Shown one piece after another: positions 7,970 to 15,017 of a DNA stretch of 22,292 bases. Within the stretch, counting starts at the first letter, position 1; every line of letters starts with the position of its first letter. This DNA comes from Treponema sp. (GTDB lineage Bacteria > Spirochaetota > Spirochaetia > Treponematales > Treponemataceae), in NCBI GenBank assembly GCA_017613485.1, contig JAGADS010000343.1, positions 1 to 22,292 of the forward strand, in the 5' to 3' direction. The notes under the pieces were generated by a model that did no database searches, was not told where the DNA came from, and saw only the letters and a list, made by a program, of their open reading frames with translations. A program made the position numbers and the translations under genes.

Positions 7970-7976
7970 ATGAAAC

Positions 7977-8645
7977 ATGATAATCTATCACGGCTCTGAA
8001 AAAATAATTAAGGCTCCTCAATTTGGATATGGAAATCCGCATAATGACTATGGGCTGGGATTTTACTGCACGGAAAACAAGGAGCTTGCAAAGGAATGGG
8101 GATGCCAGAAAAATAAAGATGGATTTGCAAATTGTTATGAACTGGACACAAATGAGCTGTCTGTTCTTAATCTTACGGCAGATAATTTTTCAATTTTGCA
8201 CTGGCTTTCTGTCCTTCTTAAGAACCGCGTCTTCTCTCCAAAGTCACCACTGGGAAAACAAAATCTTGATTTTCTTTTTCAAACACATGCGGTTGCCTAT
8301 GAGGATTATGATTTAATCTGCGGTTACCGTGCCAACGATTCATATTTTTCTTTTGCTAGTGATTTTCTGGAAAATGTAATACCAATACAATCATTAGCCA
8401 ATGCTATGAGGCTAGGCAGTCTGGGTGTTCAAATTGTCCTAAAAACAGAAAAAGCTTTTTCCAAAATAAGATTTTTAAAATACGAAAATGCCGATGCTGA
8501 TATTTACTTTCCAAAATACCAGGAGCGTGATACTAAAGCACGTTCAGAATACTTACAGCAATTGCGTTCTCAAAATATTCATGATGGTATTTTTCTTATA
8601 GATATAGTTCGAAAGCCGGAGCTGTTAAATGACTTACATTTATGA
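7977..8645 (+). CDS. DUF3990 protein, putative ADP-ribosyltransferase-like toxin
   Basis: A 222-residue protein. It carries the family's N-terminal IIYHGSEKII (Y4, H5), the block YGLGFYCTEN (Y30) and the C-terminal half RANDSYFSFASDF ... LANAMRLGSLGVQIVLKTE. DUF3990 is generally linked to ADP-ribosyltransferase-like folds and toxin-antitoxin loci; the target is unknown. In relatives as I remember them the third block reads L-G-E-Q; here it is LGVQ (149-152), so a possible catalytic glutamate is replaced. The next gene starts 17 bases before this stop, typical for a toxin and antitoxin pair. The promoter is an extended -10 box immediately before the ATG. The gene is A+T-rich like the restriction locus and is probably acquired. 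Confidence 0.8.
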   Translation: MIIYHGSEKIIKAPQFGYGNPHNDYGLGFYCTENKELAKEWGCQKNKDGFANCYELDTNELSVLNLTADNFSILHWLSVLLKNRVFSPKSPLGKQNLDFLFQTHAVAYEDYDLICGYRANDSYFSFASDFLENVIPIQSLANAMRLGSLGVQIVLKTEKAFSKIRFLKYENADADIYFPKYQERDTKARSEYLQQLRSQNIHDGIFLIDIVRKPELLNDLHL

Positions 8646-9111
8646 TGAATCATATTTGGCGGATGTTCAGAAGAATTTGGGGTTCTTTTTTCAGTTCTTA
8701 ATGTGGAATTTGAAAATCACTCCAGATAATGCTCAATCAATTTTTTTAGACTCCCATATTCCCTATCAGATTGAAATCGGGAATCCTGATTATCTATGCG
8801 GAAAATCAGGCTATGAGCTTGCCATGCTTGCACTTCCAGAAAGAGATTTGATGAAGGAAATTGAAAAGGCAGTTGAGGAACCTTTTTATCCTCAGGCAGA
8901 ATACTGGTGCGGATATGTCCTTGCATATTCCCAATGGAAGCACAGTATGAAATTCGAGGCAATCCTTCAAAATTATCCGCTTGCACTTCTTATGCAGAGT
9001 TACAATCTGCTGCATGAATGTGATATTACAAAAGTTGACGAGATTATAATGGAAAAATGCTCTGAAGTCTATCCTCGTGGGCCTGAACGTACAATGTGGA
9101 AGCCGATGTAA
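8629..9111 (+). CDS. Partner of the DUF3990 toxin, apparently lacking its HTH domain
   Basis: A 160-residue protein. The N-terminal 140 residues (YLADVQKNLG near the start, GNPDYLCGKSGYELA near 53-67, AEYWCGYVLAYSQW near 89-102, YNLLHECDITK near 125-135) match my recollection of a protein that follows DUF3990 genes and normally continues into a C-terminal XRE-type DNA-binding domain. Here it stops about 25 residues later, and the last 43 bases lie inside the 3' end of the convergent FGE-fold gene. The simplest reading is that a rearrangement near 9055-9070 removed the DNA-binding domain. The toxin-neutralising part may survive while operator binding would be lost. Alternatively it belongs to a short natural subgroup. 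Confidence 0.6.
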   Translation: MTYIYDESYLADVQKNLGFFFQFLMWNLKITPDNAQSIFLDSHIPYQIEIGNPDYLCGKSGYELAMLALPERDLMKEIEKAVEEPFYPQAEYWCGYVLAYSQWKHSMKFEAILQNYPLALLMQSYNLLHECDITKVDEIIMEKCSEVYPRGPERTMWKPM

Positions 9112-9863
9112 GATTCCTTGGTGTCAGGAGTTCTTGCATTGCGTGCTGTGACCGAACAGTTCTCGTCAATAAAATAGCAGCTTCCACCGCGAACGACACG
9201 GCTTGTTCCGGAATCAGGTCCTGTGGGATCAATCCCTTCCCTTTCCGTGGGGTATTCACCATACCAGTCAAAACACCATTCGGCAACATTTCCTGTCATG
9301 TCGTAAATGCCTAGTTCATTGGGAGCCTTTGTCCTAACGTCATGGGTTTTGTGGCCGCTGTTCTGTCCATGCCATGCGACTTCATCAATTGAATCATCCC
9401 CGCTGTAGATGAAACCCTGAGACTTTTGACCACCCTTGGCTGCTATTTCCCATTCGCTTTCTGTGGGAAGACGGTAACCGTCAGCGCAAAAGTCATATTC
9501 ATAGTTTTCATCATAGCATGGTGTGTAACCTTCTGCGAGGCTCCTTTTGTTGCAGTAATCGACAGCCTCATACCATGTCACATTGTCCACTGGTTTGTTC
9601 TTCCCCTTGTTCTTGCTGGGGTTATATCCCATAAGGCTCTGGAATTCTTCCTGGGTTACTTCGTGAGTGCAGATGAAGAATTCGGAGACAACGACTTCGT
9701 GTTCATTTTCAAACTCATACTCGCAACCGATGTTGTAGCTTCCCACGTCAACATCAACAAATTCTTTTGCCGTTGCCACACTGTATTTTTCCTTTGATCC
9801 GCCGGCAAACACCATAGTGGAACAAAGCATAAAGACTGCAAAAATAATCAAGGTTCTTTTCAT
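9069..9863 (-). CDS. Exported formylglycine-generating-enzyme-fold (SUMF1) protein
   Basis: A 264-residue protein with a signal peptide (residues 1-20, hydrophobic core and VFA before GGSKEK), so probably periplasmic. The rest is the FGE/SUMF1 domain: EVTQEEFQSLMGYNPS, PVDNVTWYEAVDYCNKRS, YRLPTESEWEIAAKGG, LGIYDMTGNVAEWCFDWYG, VVRGGSCY and a final IGFHIVRS. Many bacterial members are not sulfatase activators but binding or unrelated catalytic variants, and spirochaetes carry several; no sulfatase is nearby, so the function is open. The start is preceded by AAGGAG with good spacing. The gene overlaps the truncated toxin partner tail to tail by 43 bases, and its final SGPRG may be new sequence gained at that junction. 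Confidence 0.88.
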   Translation of the reverse strand: MKRTLIIFAVFMLCSTMVFAGGSKEKYSVATAKEFVDVDVGSYNIGCEYEFENEHEVVVSEFFICTHEVTQEEFQSLMGYNPSKNKGKNKPVDNVTWYEAVDYCNKRSLAEGYTPCYDENYEYDFCADGYRLPTESEWEIAAKGGQKSQGFIYSGDDSIDEVAWHGQNSGHKTHDVRTKAPNELGIYDMTGNVAEWCFDWYGEYPTEREGIDPTGPDSGTSRVVRGGSCYFIDENCSVTARNARTPDTKESYIGFHIVRSGPRG

Positions 9864-9990
9864 TTGACATCTCCTTAATGTTTAGAAACTATTCCCAGAT
9901 AGCCTTACAGAATAGAATAATTCTAGCACAAGATCAGTTGTTTGTCATCAACTTCTGATTGCGGGTGGCATTTACTTTCGTTCAATAATC

Positions 9991-9999
9991 TGTTATATT
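9991..9999 (+). promoter_or_regulatory. Extended -10 promoter of the MATE gene
   Basis: TGT followed by TATATT (9994-9999) places transcription start near 10006, giving a leader of about 20 bases that contains AAGGAA (10014-10019) before the ATG at 10026. No strong -35 box. Confidence 0.4.
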
Positions 10000-10025
10000 T
10001 CATCTCACGTACCAAGGAAATTATC

Positions 10026-11351
10026 ATGCTTTTTAAAACTGAATACAAAAACAAGCTGGTGAAGATTTTTGTTCCAATCATGCTCAGCAATTTAATCTCG
10101 CAGGTCCAGATGGTCATAGACAGGGCATTTTTGGGACAGAAGGACAGCCTGTACATGAGTGCGGTTGGAAATGCAACTGCTCCGATGTGGACTACGATGT
10201 CATTCATCTTCTCTCTTTCTATGGGTGCCTCTATCTTGATAAGCCAGTCGGTGGGAGAAAAGAATATAGACAAGGCAAAAAGCTATGCCGCTTCCATGAT
10301 TAAGTTTCATAATGTCGTTCCTGTTCTTCTCTTCTTTTTCTGGCTGTTCTGCGGGCCTTTGGTTTTCAGGCTGATGGGAGTCTCGGAAAACCTGATGGAT
10401 CTGTGTGTAACATACACAAGGATTTATTCGCCTGTCTTTTTGATCCTGGGGCTTGGAGCATCTTATGGTGTTGTGTTCCAGACTTCAAATTACACAAAGC
10501 CACTTGTTGCATACGGAATCATTCGTTCCGGATTGAACATTCTTTTGGACTACCTGTTGATTTTCGGAAAATTCGGATTCCCGGAGATGGGGATTGCGGG
10601 CGCTGCATTGGGTACGACAATCGCTGAATATGCAGGTGCCATTTATCTTTTCTATGTTGTGATTGCCAAGAAAGAAAAGTTCTTTACAAGTCCAGGCCTT
10701 AAGACAATCATACATGCAGATGCTGTTCCGTATTTGCGTTCAATTAAGCTTGGTGTGCCAACGGCATGTGAGGATCTGCTTTGGAATGTAGGCAACCTCT
10801 TTATCATACGCATATTGAATACAATCAATGAAATGGCGGCTGGAATCTATACCATGGTGTTCACGCTGGAAATTCTTGCAGTCGTAGTTGTCGGTGCCCT
10901 TGGAAGCGGAACCCTGAACCTGACTGGAGAAGCGACTGGTACAAAAGATTTCAAGCTTTACCGCAACGTAGTAAAGACAGCGATAAAATGGTCGTTCATA
11001 GTTTCTGCGGCGGCCCTCATATTTGTCTCAATATTCCCGCGGCTTACATTGAGCCTGTTCTCAAAGAACAAGGAATTAATCGAGATGTCGGTGATTTTCG
11101 TAATACTTGTTGCCGTTAATCTCTTTGGAAAATCAACGAACATAATTGTCGGAAACGGAATACGCGGATACGGTGACACAAAGTGGATGCTCTTTACGCA
11201 GGGACTTGGAACTGTTTTTGTCGTAGGAATTGCAGCCTTGTGTGTGTTCGTCTTCAAGATGGGTATGCTCGGTGTGTATGTTGCGGTTTTGTGTGATGAG
11301 GCATCCCGCGCGTTGATAAACTCAATAAGATTCATGAGGATACGATTCTAG
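10026..11351 (+). CDS. MATE-family multidrug/metabolite exporter
   Basis: A 441-residue integral membrane protein with about 12 hydrophobic segments in two similar halves. It begins MLFKTEYKNKLVKIFVPIML and has the early MATE block around QVQMVIDRAFLG and MSAVGNATAPM, then GASILISQSVGEKN in loop 2-3. The second half carries GVPTACEDLLWNVGNL and NLTGEATGTKDF. MATE carriers export cationic drugs or metabolites in exchange for Na+ or H+; substrate and coupling ion cannot be read here. The frame is open 28 codons further upstream, but the ATG at 10026 has AAGGAA and begins at the first natural helix, so it is preferred. Its stop shares the four bases CTAG with the stop of the convergent gene. Confidence 0.92.
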   Translation: MLFKTEYKNKLVKIFVPIMLSNLISQVQMVIDRAFLGQKDSLYMSAVGNATAPMWTTMSFIFSLSMGASILISQSVGEKNIDKAKSYAASMIKFHNVVPVLLFFFWLFCGPLVFRLMGVSENLMDLCVTYTRIYSPVFLILGLGASYGVVFQTSNYTKPLVAYGIIRSGLNILLDYLLIFGKFGFPEMGIAGAALGTTIAEYAGAIYLFYVVIAKKEKFFTSPGLKTIIHADAVPYLRSIKLGVPTACEDLLWNVGNLFIIRILNTINEMAAGIYTMVFTLEILAVVVVGALGSGTLNLTGEATGTKDFKLYRNVVKTAIKWSFIVSAAALIFVSIFPRLTLSLFSKNKELIEMSVIFVILVAVNLFGKSTNIIVGNGIRGYGDTKWMLFTQGLGTVFVVGIAALCVFVFKMGMLGVYVAVLCDEASRALINSIRFMRIRF

Positions 11352-11818
11352 AAATAATCAAATGCATTTCTCTCTATACCTTCGAGAGTGGCTTTTTCAG
11401 AATAGAATTCAATTGCAGGGTTTTTATCGCTTACAAAATTAAAGAATTCCCGCATTTGTTTAGAATAGAAAAGATCATTGATAGTTGCCTTTTGAATGTC
11501 TCCTTCTTCGCCTGATTCCGATTTCTCTGCATATTCAATTATGAAATGATCAACACCACGTCTGCCTATATGCGCTTCGTAATGGATGATGCGCTTAATG
11601 TCCTGATATTCGAGTTTGTATATATCGTTGAATTCTGAGGAAAAAGAAGTATCATCGTACTCAATTCTCCATAAAATAGCTCTAATTAAAAGACCCAGAG
11701 GGATAATTGCTGAGATGAATAGTACAGGCTTCCCCCAAGAAAGGCCCAGAAGAATCATGAAAACCATGACAATTACACATACAATGATAAAGTTCTTGTG
11801 CCAAATCGTTTTTTTCAT
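11348..11818 (-). CDS. Small membrane protein with a PH-like cytoplasmic domain
   Basis: A 156-residue protein of unknown function. Two hydrophobic helices (about 9-27 and 31-49) with a short hairpin are followed by a soluble domain that alternates beta-strand-like segments (IEYDDTSFSSEFNDIYKLEY, DHFIIEYAE) with a final helix (QMREFFNFVSD). That layout resembles bacterial PH-domain membrane proteins, but I cannot name the family. AAGGAG stands upstream of the ATG. Stop codons of this gene and MATE overlap within CTAG, with no terminator between them. Confidence 0.75.
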   Translation of the reverse strand: MKKTIWHKNFIIVCVIVMVFMILLGLSWGKPVLFISAIIPLGLLIRAILWRIEYDDTSFSSEFNDIYKLEYQDIKRIIHYEAHIGRRGVDHFIIEYAEKSESGEEGDIQKATINDLFYSKQMREFFNFVSDKNPAIEFYSEKATLEGIERNAFDYF

Positions 11819-11871
11819 GAATGTCAGCTCCTTTTTTTATTACATAAAGAAAACCTTTTTATACTATAAAC

Positions 11872-11911
11872 TGATTATAGCATGTTGAGGAAGTTAAGTT
11901 AAGGGTGATTC
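11872..11911 (+). repeat. 40-bp perfect direct repeat, copy 1
   Basis: Begins TGATTATAGCATGTTGAGG and ends AAGGGTGATTC. It is identical over all 40 bases to 12295-12334, 423 bases away, and the two copies bracket the vapBC relic. Confidence 0.9.
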
Positions 11912-11968
11912 TTCATGGTTCTAAAAATGAACGAAGCGAACTTGCTTTGGAAACAATAAAAAATTAAC

Positions 11969-11996
11969 TTGACAACTTGACAACATGTGGTATGAT
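11969..11996 (+). promoter_or_regulatory. Promoter of the vapBC relic
   Basis: TTGACA (11969-11974), a 16-base spacer, then TATGAT (11991-11996). A second TTGACA at 11977-11982 lies within the spacer. Predicted transcription start is at about 12003, the A of the antitoxin ATG, so the message looks leaderless. Confidence 0.65.
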
Positions 11997-12002
11997 AAAA
12001 CC

Positions 12003-12101
12003 ATGAAAAAGCGTGTTCTTGGAACCTATGAAGGAAAAGCAAAATTTTTAGAACAGGGTGATGGTAAAATTTCTCTGGAAGGATTTTTGGGAGAGGAATA
12101 G
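12003..12101 (+). CDS. Short antitoxin-like protein of a vapBC relic
   Basis: A 32-residue frame, MKKRVLGTYEGKAKFLEQG and then KISLEGFLGEE. The opening L-G-T-Y-x-G-K and the closing acidic E-G-F-L-G-E resemble the ends of short antitoxins paired with PIN toxins, but it is shorter than I would expect and probably condensed. An in-frame ATG at 11985 could add six residues, but it overlaps the promoter. There is no Shine-Dalgarno, in keeping with a leaderless start. The stop TAG (12099-12101) is followed in the same frame by a PIN remnant. Confidence 0.5.
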   Translation: MKKRVLGTYEGKAKFLEQGDGKISLEGFLGEE

Positions 12102-12236
12102 TACTTTGTATTAAAACATAAAGATCCCTTTGATCGTATGCTGATTCATCTGGCAATACGAAAAAATCTTGTGATGTTGAGCCGTGATCATAATTTCCCG
12201 TTGTATGAGGCTGCCTGGCTTCAGGTTTTATGGTAA
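12102..12236 (+). pseudogene. VapC PIN-domain toxin, C-terminal remnant
   Basis: After the antitoxin stop the same frame is open for 44 codons and reads KHKDPFDRMLIHLAIRKNL, MLSRDHNFPLYE and finally LQVLW. That is the last third of a PIN toxin: the D-P-F-D-R-M/L-I block with catalytic aspartate, the S-R/K-D motif and the family's typical L-L-W-type end. The N-terminal two thirds with the first acidic residues are missing, so it cannot be a nuclease. The deletion fused the antitoxin and toxin into one frame with a single stop between. It lies between 40-bp direct repeats. Bases 12237-12294 show no gene. Confidence 0.75.
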
Positions 12237-12294
12237 GGTTTATCAGCGGCATACTCTGAAAAAAGAAGTGCCATCACCGCAATATGCCATGCAG

Positions 12295-12334
12295 TGATTA
12301 TAGCATGTTGAGGAAGTTAAGTTAAGGGTGATTC
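12295..12334 (+). repeat. 40-bp perfect direct repeat, copy 2
   Basis: Second copy of the 40-bp sequence at 11872-11911, no mismatches. It ends 28 bases before the -35 box of the next gene. Confidence 0.9.
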
Positions 12335-12361
12335 ATGTTTGCACGAATAAAAGAAATTCCC

Positions 12362-12390
12362 TTGACAGATTATTTATTTTTTTCCATAAT
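12362..12390 (+). promoter_or_regulatory. Sigma-70-type promoter of the YbjN-like gene
   Basis: Perfect TTGACA (12362-12367), a 17-base T-rich spacer and CATAAT (12385-12390). Start predicted near 12397, leaving a leader of about 37 bases with CGGAGGA before the ATG at 12434. Confidence 0.75.
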
Positions 12391-12433
12391 AACGTCGTTT
12401 ATAAACAATAAACAAGATTTTTCGGAGGATAAA

Positions 12434-12907
12434 ATGAAAAAAGCTTTATTGTGTGTATTAATCGCAGTTGGATGTGTGTTTGGTCTTTTTGCCAAGGATA
12501 CGACTCTTCAGAAGGACAAGGTGGACATTAAGGGAGTGCAGAAATTGATTACTTCCGACTATGTCACTTCAAGTAAAATTGATGACGGAGAGATTTACCT
12601 TGACTGCGATGGAATCAAGGTGTTTATTGCTGTTAACTCAAAGTTGAACTTGATTAACTTCTATTCTGGCTGGAATGCAGGTTCAAGCCTTAAGGAAAAG
12701 GATGCTGTTGCATTGGCTAATCAGTGGAATTCCGAAAAGGTATTTACATGCGCTTACTATGAGGACGGAACATTCTTCCTAGAATACTATATGACGTATG
12801 AAGGTGGAATATCCAGCACAAATTTCAATGCGGCTCTTGAGATGTTCGTTGATTTGGCAGACATTTACTGGGATTTTCTTTCTGACGCAAAAGCCTTGAA
12901 GGACTAA
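12434..12907 (+). CDS. Exported YbjN-like protein
   Basis: A 157-residue protein. The first 20 residues (MKKALLCVLIAVGCVFGLFA) form a signal peptide, cut before KDTTLQ. The remainder has the YbjN-type pattern: a helix-strand opening, the strand pair GEIYLDCDGIKVFIAVN, then LKEKDAVALANQWNSEK, two strands (TCAYYEDGTFFLEYYMTYEGG) and a long C-terminal helix. YbjN-fold proteins resemble type III secretion chaperones; exported versions have no known role. The ATG at 12434 is chosen over one 99 bases upstream because it has GGAGGA and starts the signal peptide, and because the upstream ATG precedes the promoter. It is a monocistronic unit with its own promoter and a strong terminator. Confidence 0.82.
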   Translation: MKKALLCVLIAVGCVFGLFAKDTTLQKDKVDIKGVQKLITSDYVTSSKIDDGEIYLDCDGIKVFIAVNSKLNLINFYSGWNAGSSLKEKDAVALANQWNSEKVFTCAYYEDGTFFLEYYMTYEGGISSTNFNAALEMFVDLADIYWDFLSDAKALKD

Positions 12908-12933
12908 TCATGCAGCACTGAATATGCAAATGA

Positions 12934-12967
12934 ATGCCATGCACTTTTTTAGTGTATGGCATTTTTT
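12934..12967 (+). terminator. Strong rho-independent terminator
   Basis: An 11-bp stem (ATGCCATGCAC, 12934-12944; GTGTATGGCAT, 12952-12962; one G-T pair), loop TTTTTTA, and a T6 tail. It ends the YbjN-like transcript. On the opposite strand there is no T-run after the stem. Confidence 0.9.
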
Positions 12968-12977
12968 GTTTGGTGAA

Positions 12978-13985
12978 TTATTTTTTTCTGAAAAAACACA
13001 GTCTGATTGTAACTGACATAATCCTTGCAGCAACGACGGAGACGATTATTACCAGAAGTGGAAGCTGCCATGAAAGGATTTTTTCGTTGTAGTAGAAACT
13101 GTAGATCCAGCTTGAAAGTATCACAATTATAATGAAATGACAGAGATAGATGTAAAGAGAATCCTCGCGGCCAAGTTTTTCAATCGGCTTGAAAATATGT
13201 GACGTTGAATTTTTTATTCCATGAATGAAAACCGATGCGGCACACAGAATCTTGAACGGCTGTGAGATGTCAATTTTTCCAATCTTGAAGATTACGGTTA
13301 CAAACATCAGCATGGCGGAAACGATACATGAGATTATCAAGACCGGATTTGAGATTTTACACAGGCTTTCTTTTTTGTCTGCAATCACATAACCAAGGAG
13401 CATCATGGGCAGGGCACCGATAATCACGTTTGCGCTTATATGCCAGCTTACAGGATAAGAGTTCACGTATGAGTCAACGACAACCCTCAAGATCAGGAAT
13501 ATCGGCGTCAGGACATAAACAAGTTTCTTTAATTCAAAGCGGACAATCACATAGAAAATCAGGTAACAGTATAAAAGTGCAATCATGAACCAGAGTGCAG
13601 AACCGTAGATGAACTCAAAGTCACCAAGAAGTATCATGCGAAGATATGAAACAGGATTCTTTACGTACTGCTTGAACAAAATCATGTCCTGTCTGTTTCC
13701 ATAAAATTTTGCCATGATAAAGGCAAACAGAAAGTAAACTGCCACCGCTATGATTGTGATTATTCCATTGCGCCTGAATCGTTTCATTATTTTTGAGCAC
13801 ATTACATTCTTGTCCTGACCGTAACATGCATAGCCGCTTATTATATAGAAAAATCCTACACCGCATACACCGACAGCAGTTCCTATCTTGCCATAGACTC
13901 CGGGAAGCGGAATGTGAACCAGTATTACACCAATGGCCGAGATGAATTTCCAGAAATCAATTATGCCGTTTCTCTGTTCCTGCAT
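12978..13985 (-). CDS. Acyltransferase family 3 membrane protein
   Basis: A 335-residue protein with about ten hydrophobic segments. The opening RNGIIDFWKFISAIGVILVH and the GVGFFYIISGYACY block are the usual first signatures of OafA/WecH-type acyltransferases, which move acetyl or other acyl groups across the membrane onto sugars of surface glycans or lipids. The length fits the minimal transmembrane form without an extra extracytoplasmic domain. It is the second gene of a minus-strand operon: its ATG lies nine bases after the SGNH stop, and its AGGA ribosome-binding site overlaps that stop, so translation is coupled. The pairing with an esterase suggests turnover of ester groups on one glycan, which is inference. 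Confidence 0.88.
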   Translation of the reverse strand: MQEQRNGIIDFWKFISAIGVILVHIPLPGVYGKIGTAVGVCGVGFFYIISGYACYGQDKNVMCSKIMKRFRRNGIITIIAVAVYFLFAFIMAKFYGNRQDMILFKQYVKNPVSYLRMILLGDFEFIYGSALWFMIALLYCYLIFYVIVRFELKKLVYVLTPIFLILRVVVDSYVNSYPVSWHISANVIIGALPMMLLGYVIADKKESLCKISNPVLIISCIVSAMLMFVTVIFKIGKIDISQPFKILCAASVFIHGIKNSTSHIFKPIEKLGREDSLYIYLCHFIIIVILSSWIYSFYYNEKILSWQLPLLVIIVSVVAARIMSVTIRLCFFRKK

Positions 13986-13994
13986 AGATATTTC

Positions 13995-14978
13995 CTAAAA
14001 GCCAATCCTGCGTATTTCTTCCACAAGGTTACGTGCATAGACTTCCGTGCCCAGCTGATTCGGATGAAGATTGTCCAGGAAGTATTCGCTTAAATGCGGA
14101 ACCAGCTTGAATCCGTCCACGATTTTTACGTTGGAATATTTTGAGGCGATTTTCTTTACGTCCTCACAGAAGCGTGTCAAAGTCGGAATGCCGTCCACAT
14201 TGTCTCCACGCCAAAGCGGACTGATGCACAGAATCGGGATCTTTGTTCCATACAGACCAATCAATGTCTCGTAGTATTCCTCGATGTCCTTCATTGTCTC
14301 GCAGCCGTACTGGTTTGTTCCCAGTGCAACGATGATTTTATCAGGATTATAGCCTTCCATTTTAAGGAGGGATTTTTTGTCATAGACATAACCGCCGATT
14401 CCCTGATTGATGATGTCGTAATTCAAAAGCCTGTTTGCAACGCTGACATAGGTTTGTGAGGAACGGAGCGGGCCGAATCCCTGTGTGATTGAGTCACCGA
14501 GCCACAAGACTTTCTCCCCTTTTTTTGCTGGTGTGTATGCTGCGTTGATTTTAAAATTGCGAACCACAACTGTTGCATCTGCCGGAAGATAGATGATTAC
14601 GTTTTTCTTTCCCTCTGGAAGTTCCCATGTAAGTGTACCCTCTGGGAATGGTTCCTTTACTGTGTCGCCCTTAACAAGATCCTTCAGGTAAATGATTTTT
14701 GTTATAAGTCCGTCGACTGCCAGTTCAAAAGAATCAAGTGAGCCTGTCCAGATGATTTTATAATCGAATGAAACCTCCGTCGCCTCGGTTGTAAACTCAA
14801 ATGTCTTTGCAGTGCTTGCATCACACCTCTCGTACCAGAAATCCATGGCGCCCTTAAAATATTCCATCTGCTCCTTTGAATGCTGATTTGCCTTTAAATA
14901 GCCGTCCGCTGTCTCCTCAAAACTGTAGGCTCCAAAGTAGATCTTCTTTAATTCCTCGTTTGTCAACTCCATTTTCAT
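13995..14978 (-). CDS. SGNH/GDSL-family esterase, two-domain
   Basis: A 327-residue hydrolase. Residues 1-145 form a beta-rich N-terminal domain (for example VSFDYKIIWTGSLDSFEL), as in SGNH carbohydrate esterases with a jelly-roll front domain. Residues 155-327 form the SGNH domain: LWLGDSITQGFG with nucleophile S163, block II NQGIGG (G193), block III ALGTNQYG with N222 in the usual Asn position, and DNLHPNQLG with D302 and H305. There is no signal peptide, so it probably acts in the cytoplasm. The start at 14978 has AGGAG; a longer open frame upstream is only the tandem repeat read in antisense. First gene of an operon with the acyltransferase. Confidence 0.9.
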   Translation of the reverse strand: MKMELTNEELKKIYFGAYSFEETADGYLKANQHSKEQMEYFKGAMDFWYERCDASTAKTFEFTTEATEVSFDYKIIWTGSLDSFELAVDGLITKIIYLKDLVKGDTVKEPFPEGTLTWELPEGKKNVIIYLPADATVVVRNFKINAAYTPAKKGEKVLWLGDSITQGFGPLRSSQTYVSVANRLLNYDIINQGIGGYVYDKKSLLKMEGYNPDKIIVALGTNQYGCETMKDIEEYYETLIGLYGTKIPILCISPLWRGDNVDGIPTLTRFCEDVKKIASKYSNVKIVDGFKLVPHLSEYFLDNLHPNQLGTEVYARNLVEEIRRIGF

Positions 14979-15017
14979 ACACTCCTTTCGAAAATATTGT
15001 TCAATTATAGCATAGGT

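Noticed and set aside
11899..12252. Minus-strand open frame of 117 codons
   Set aside because: Antisense shadow of the vapBC relic, whose plus strand carries a promoter and recognisable PIN sequence.
15003..15013. ATTATAGCAT recurring at four places in the window (11.9, 12.3, 15.0 and 22.0 kb)
   Set aside because: Two are the 40-bp repeats. The other two share only about ten A/T-rich bases, and one is inside the FecR-like gene, so it is probably chance.
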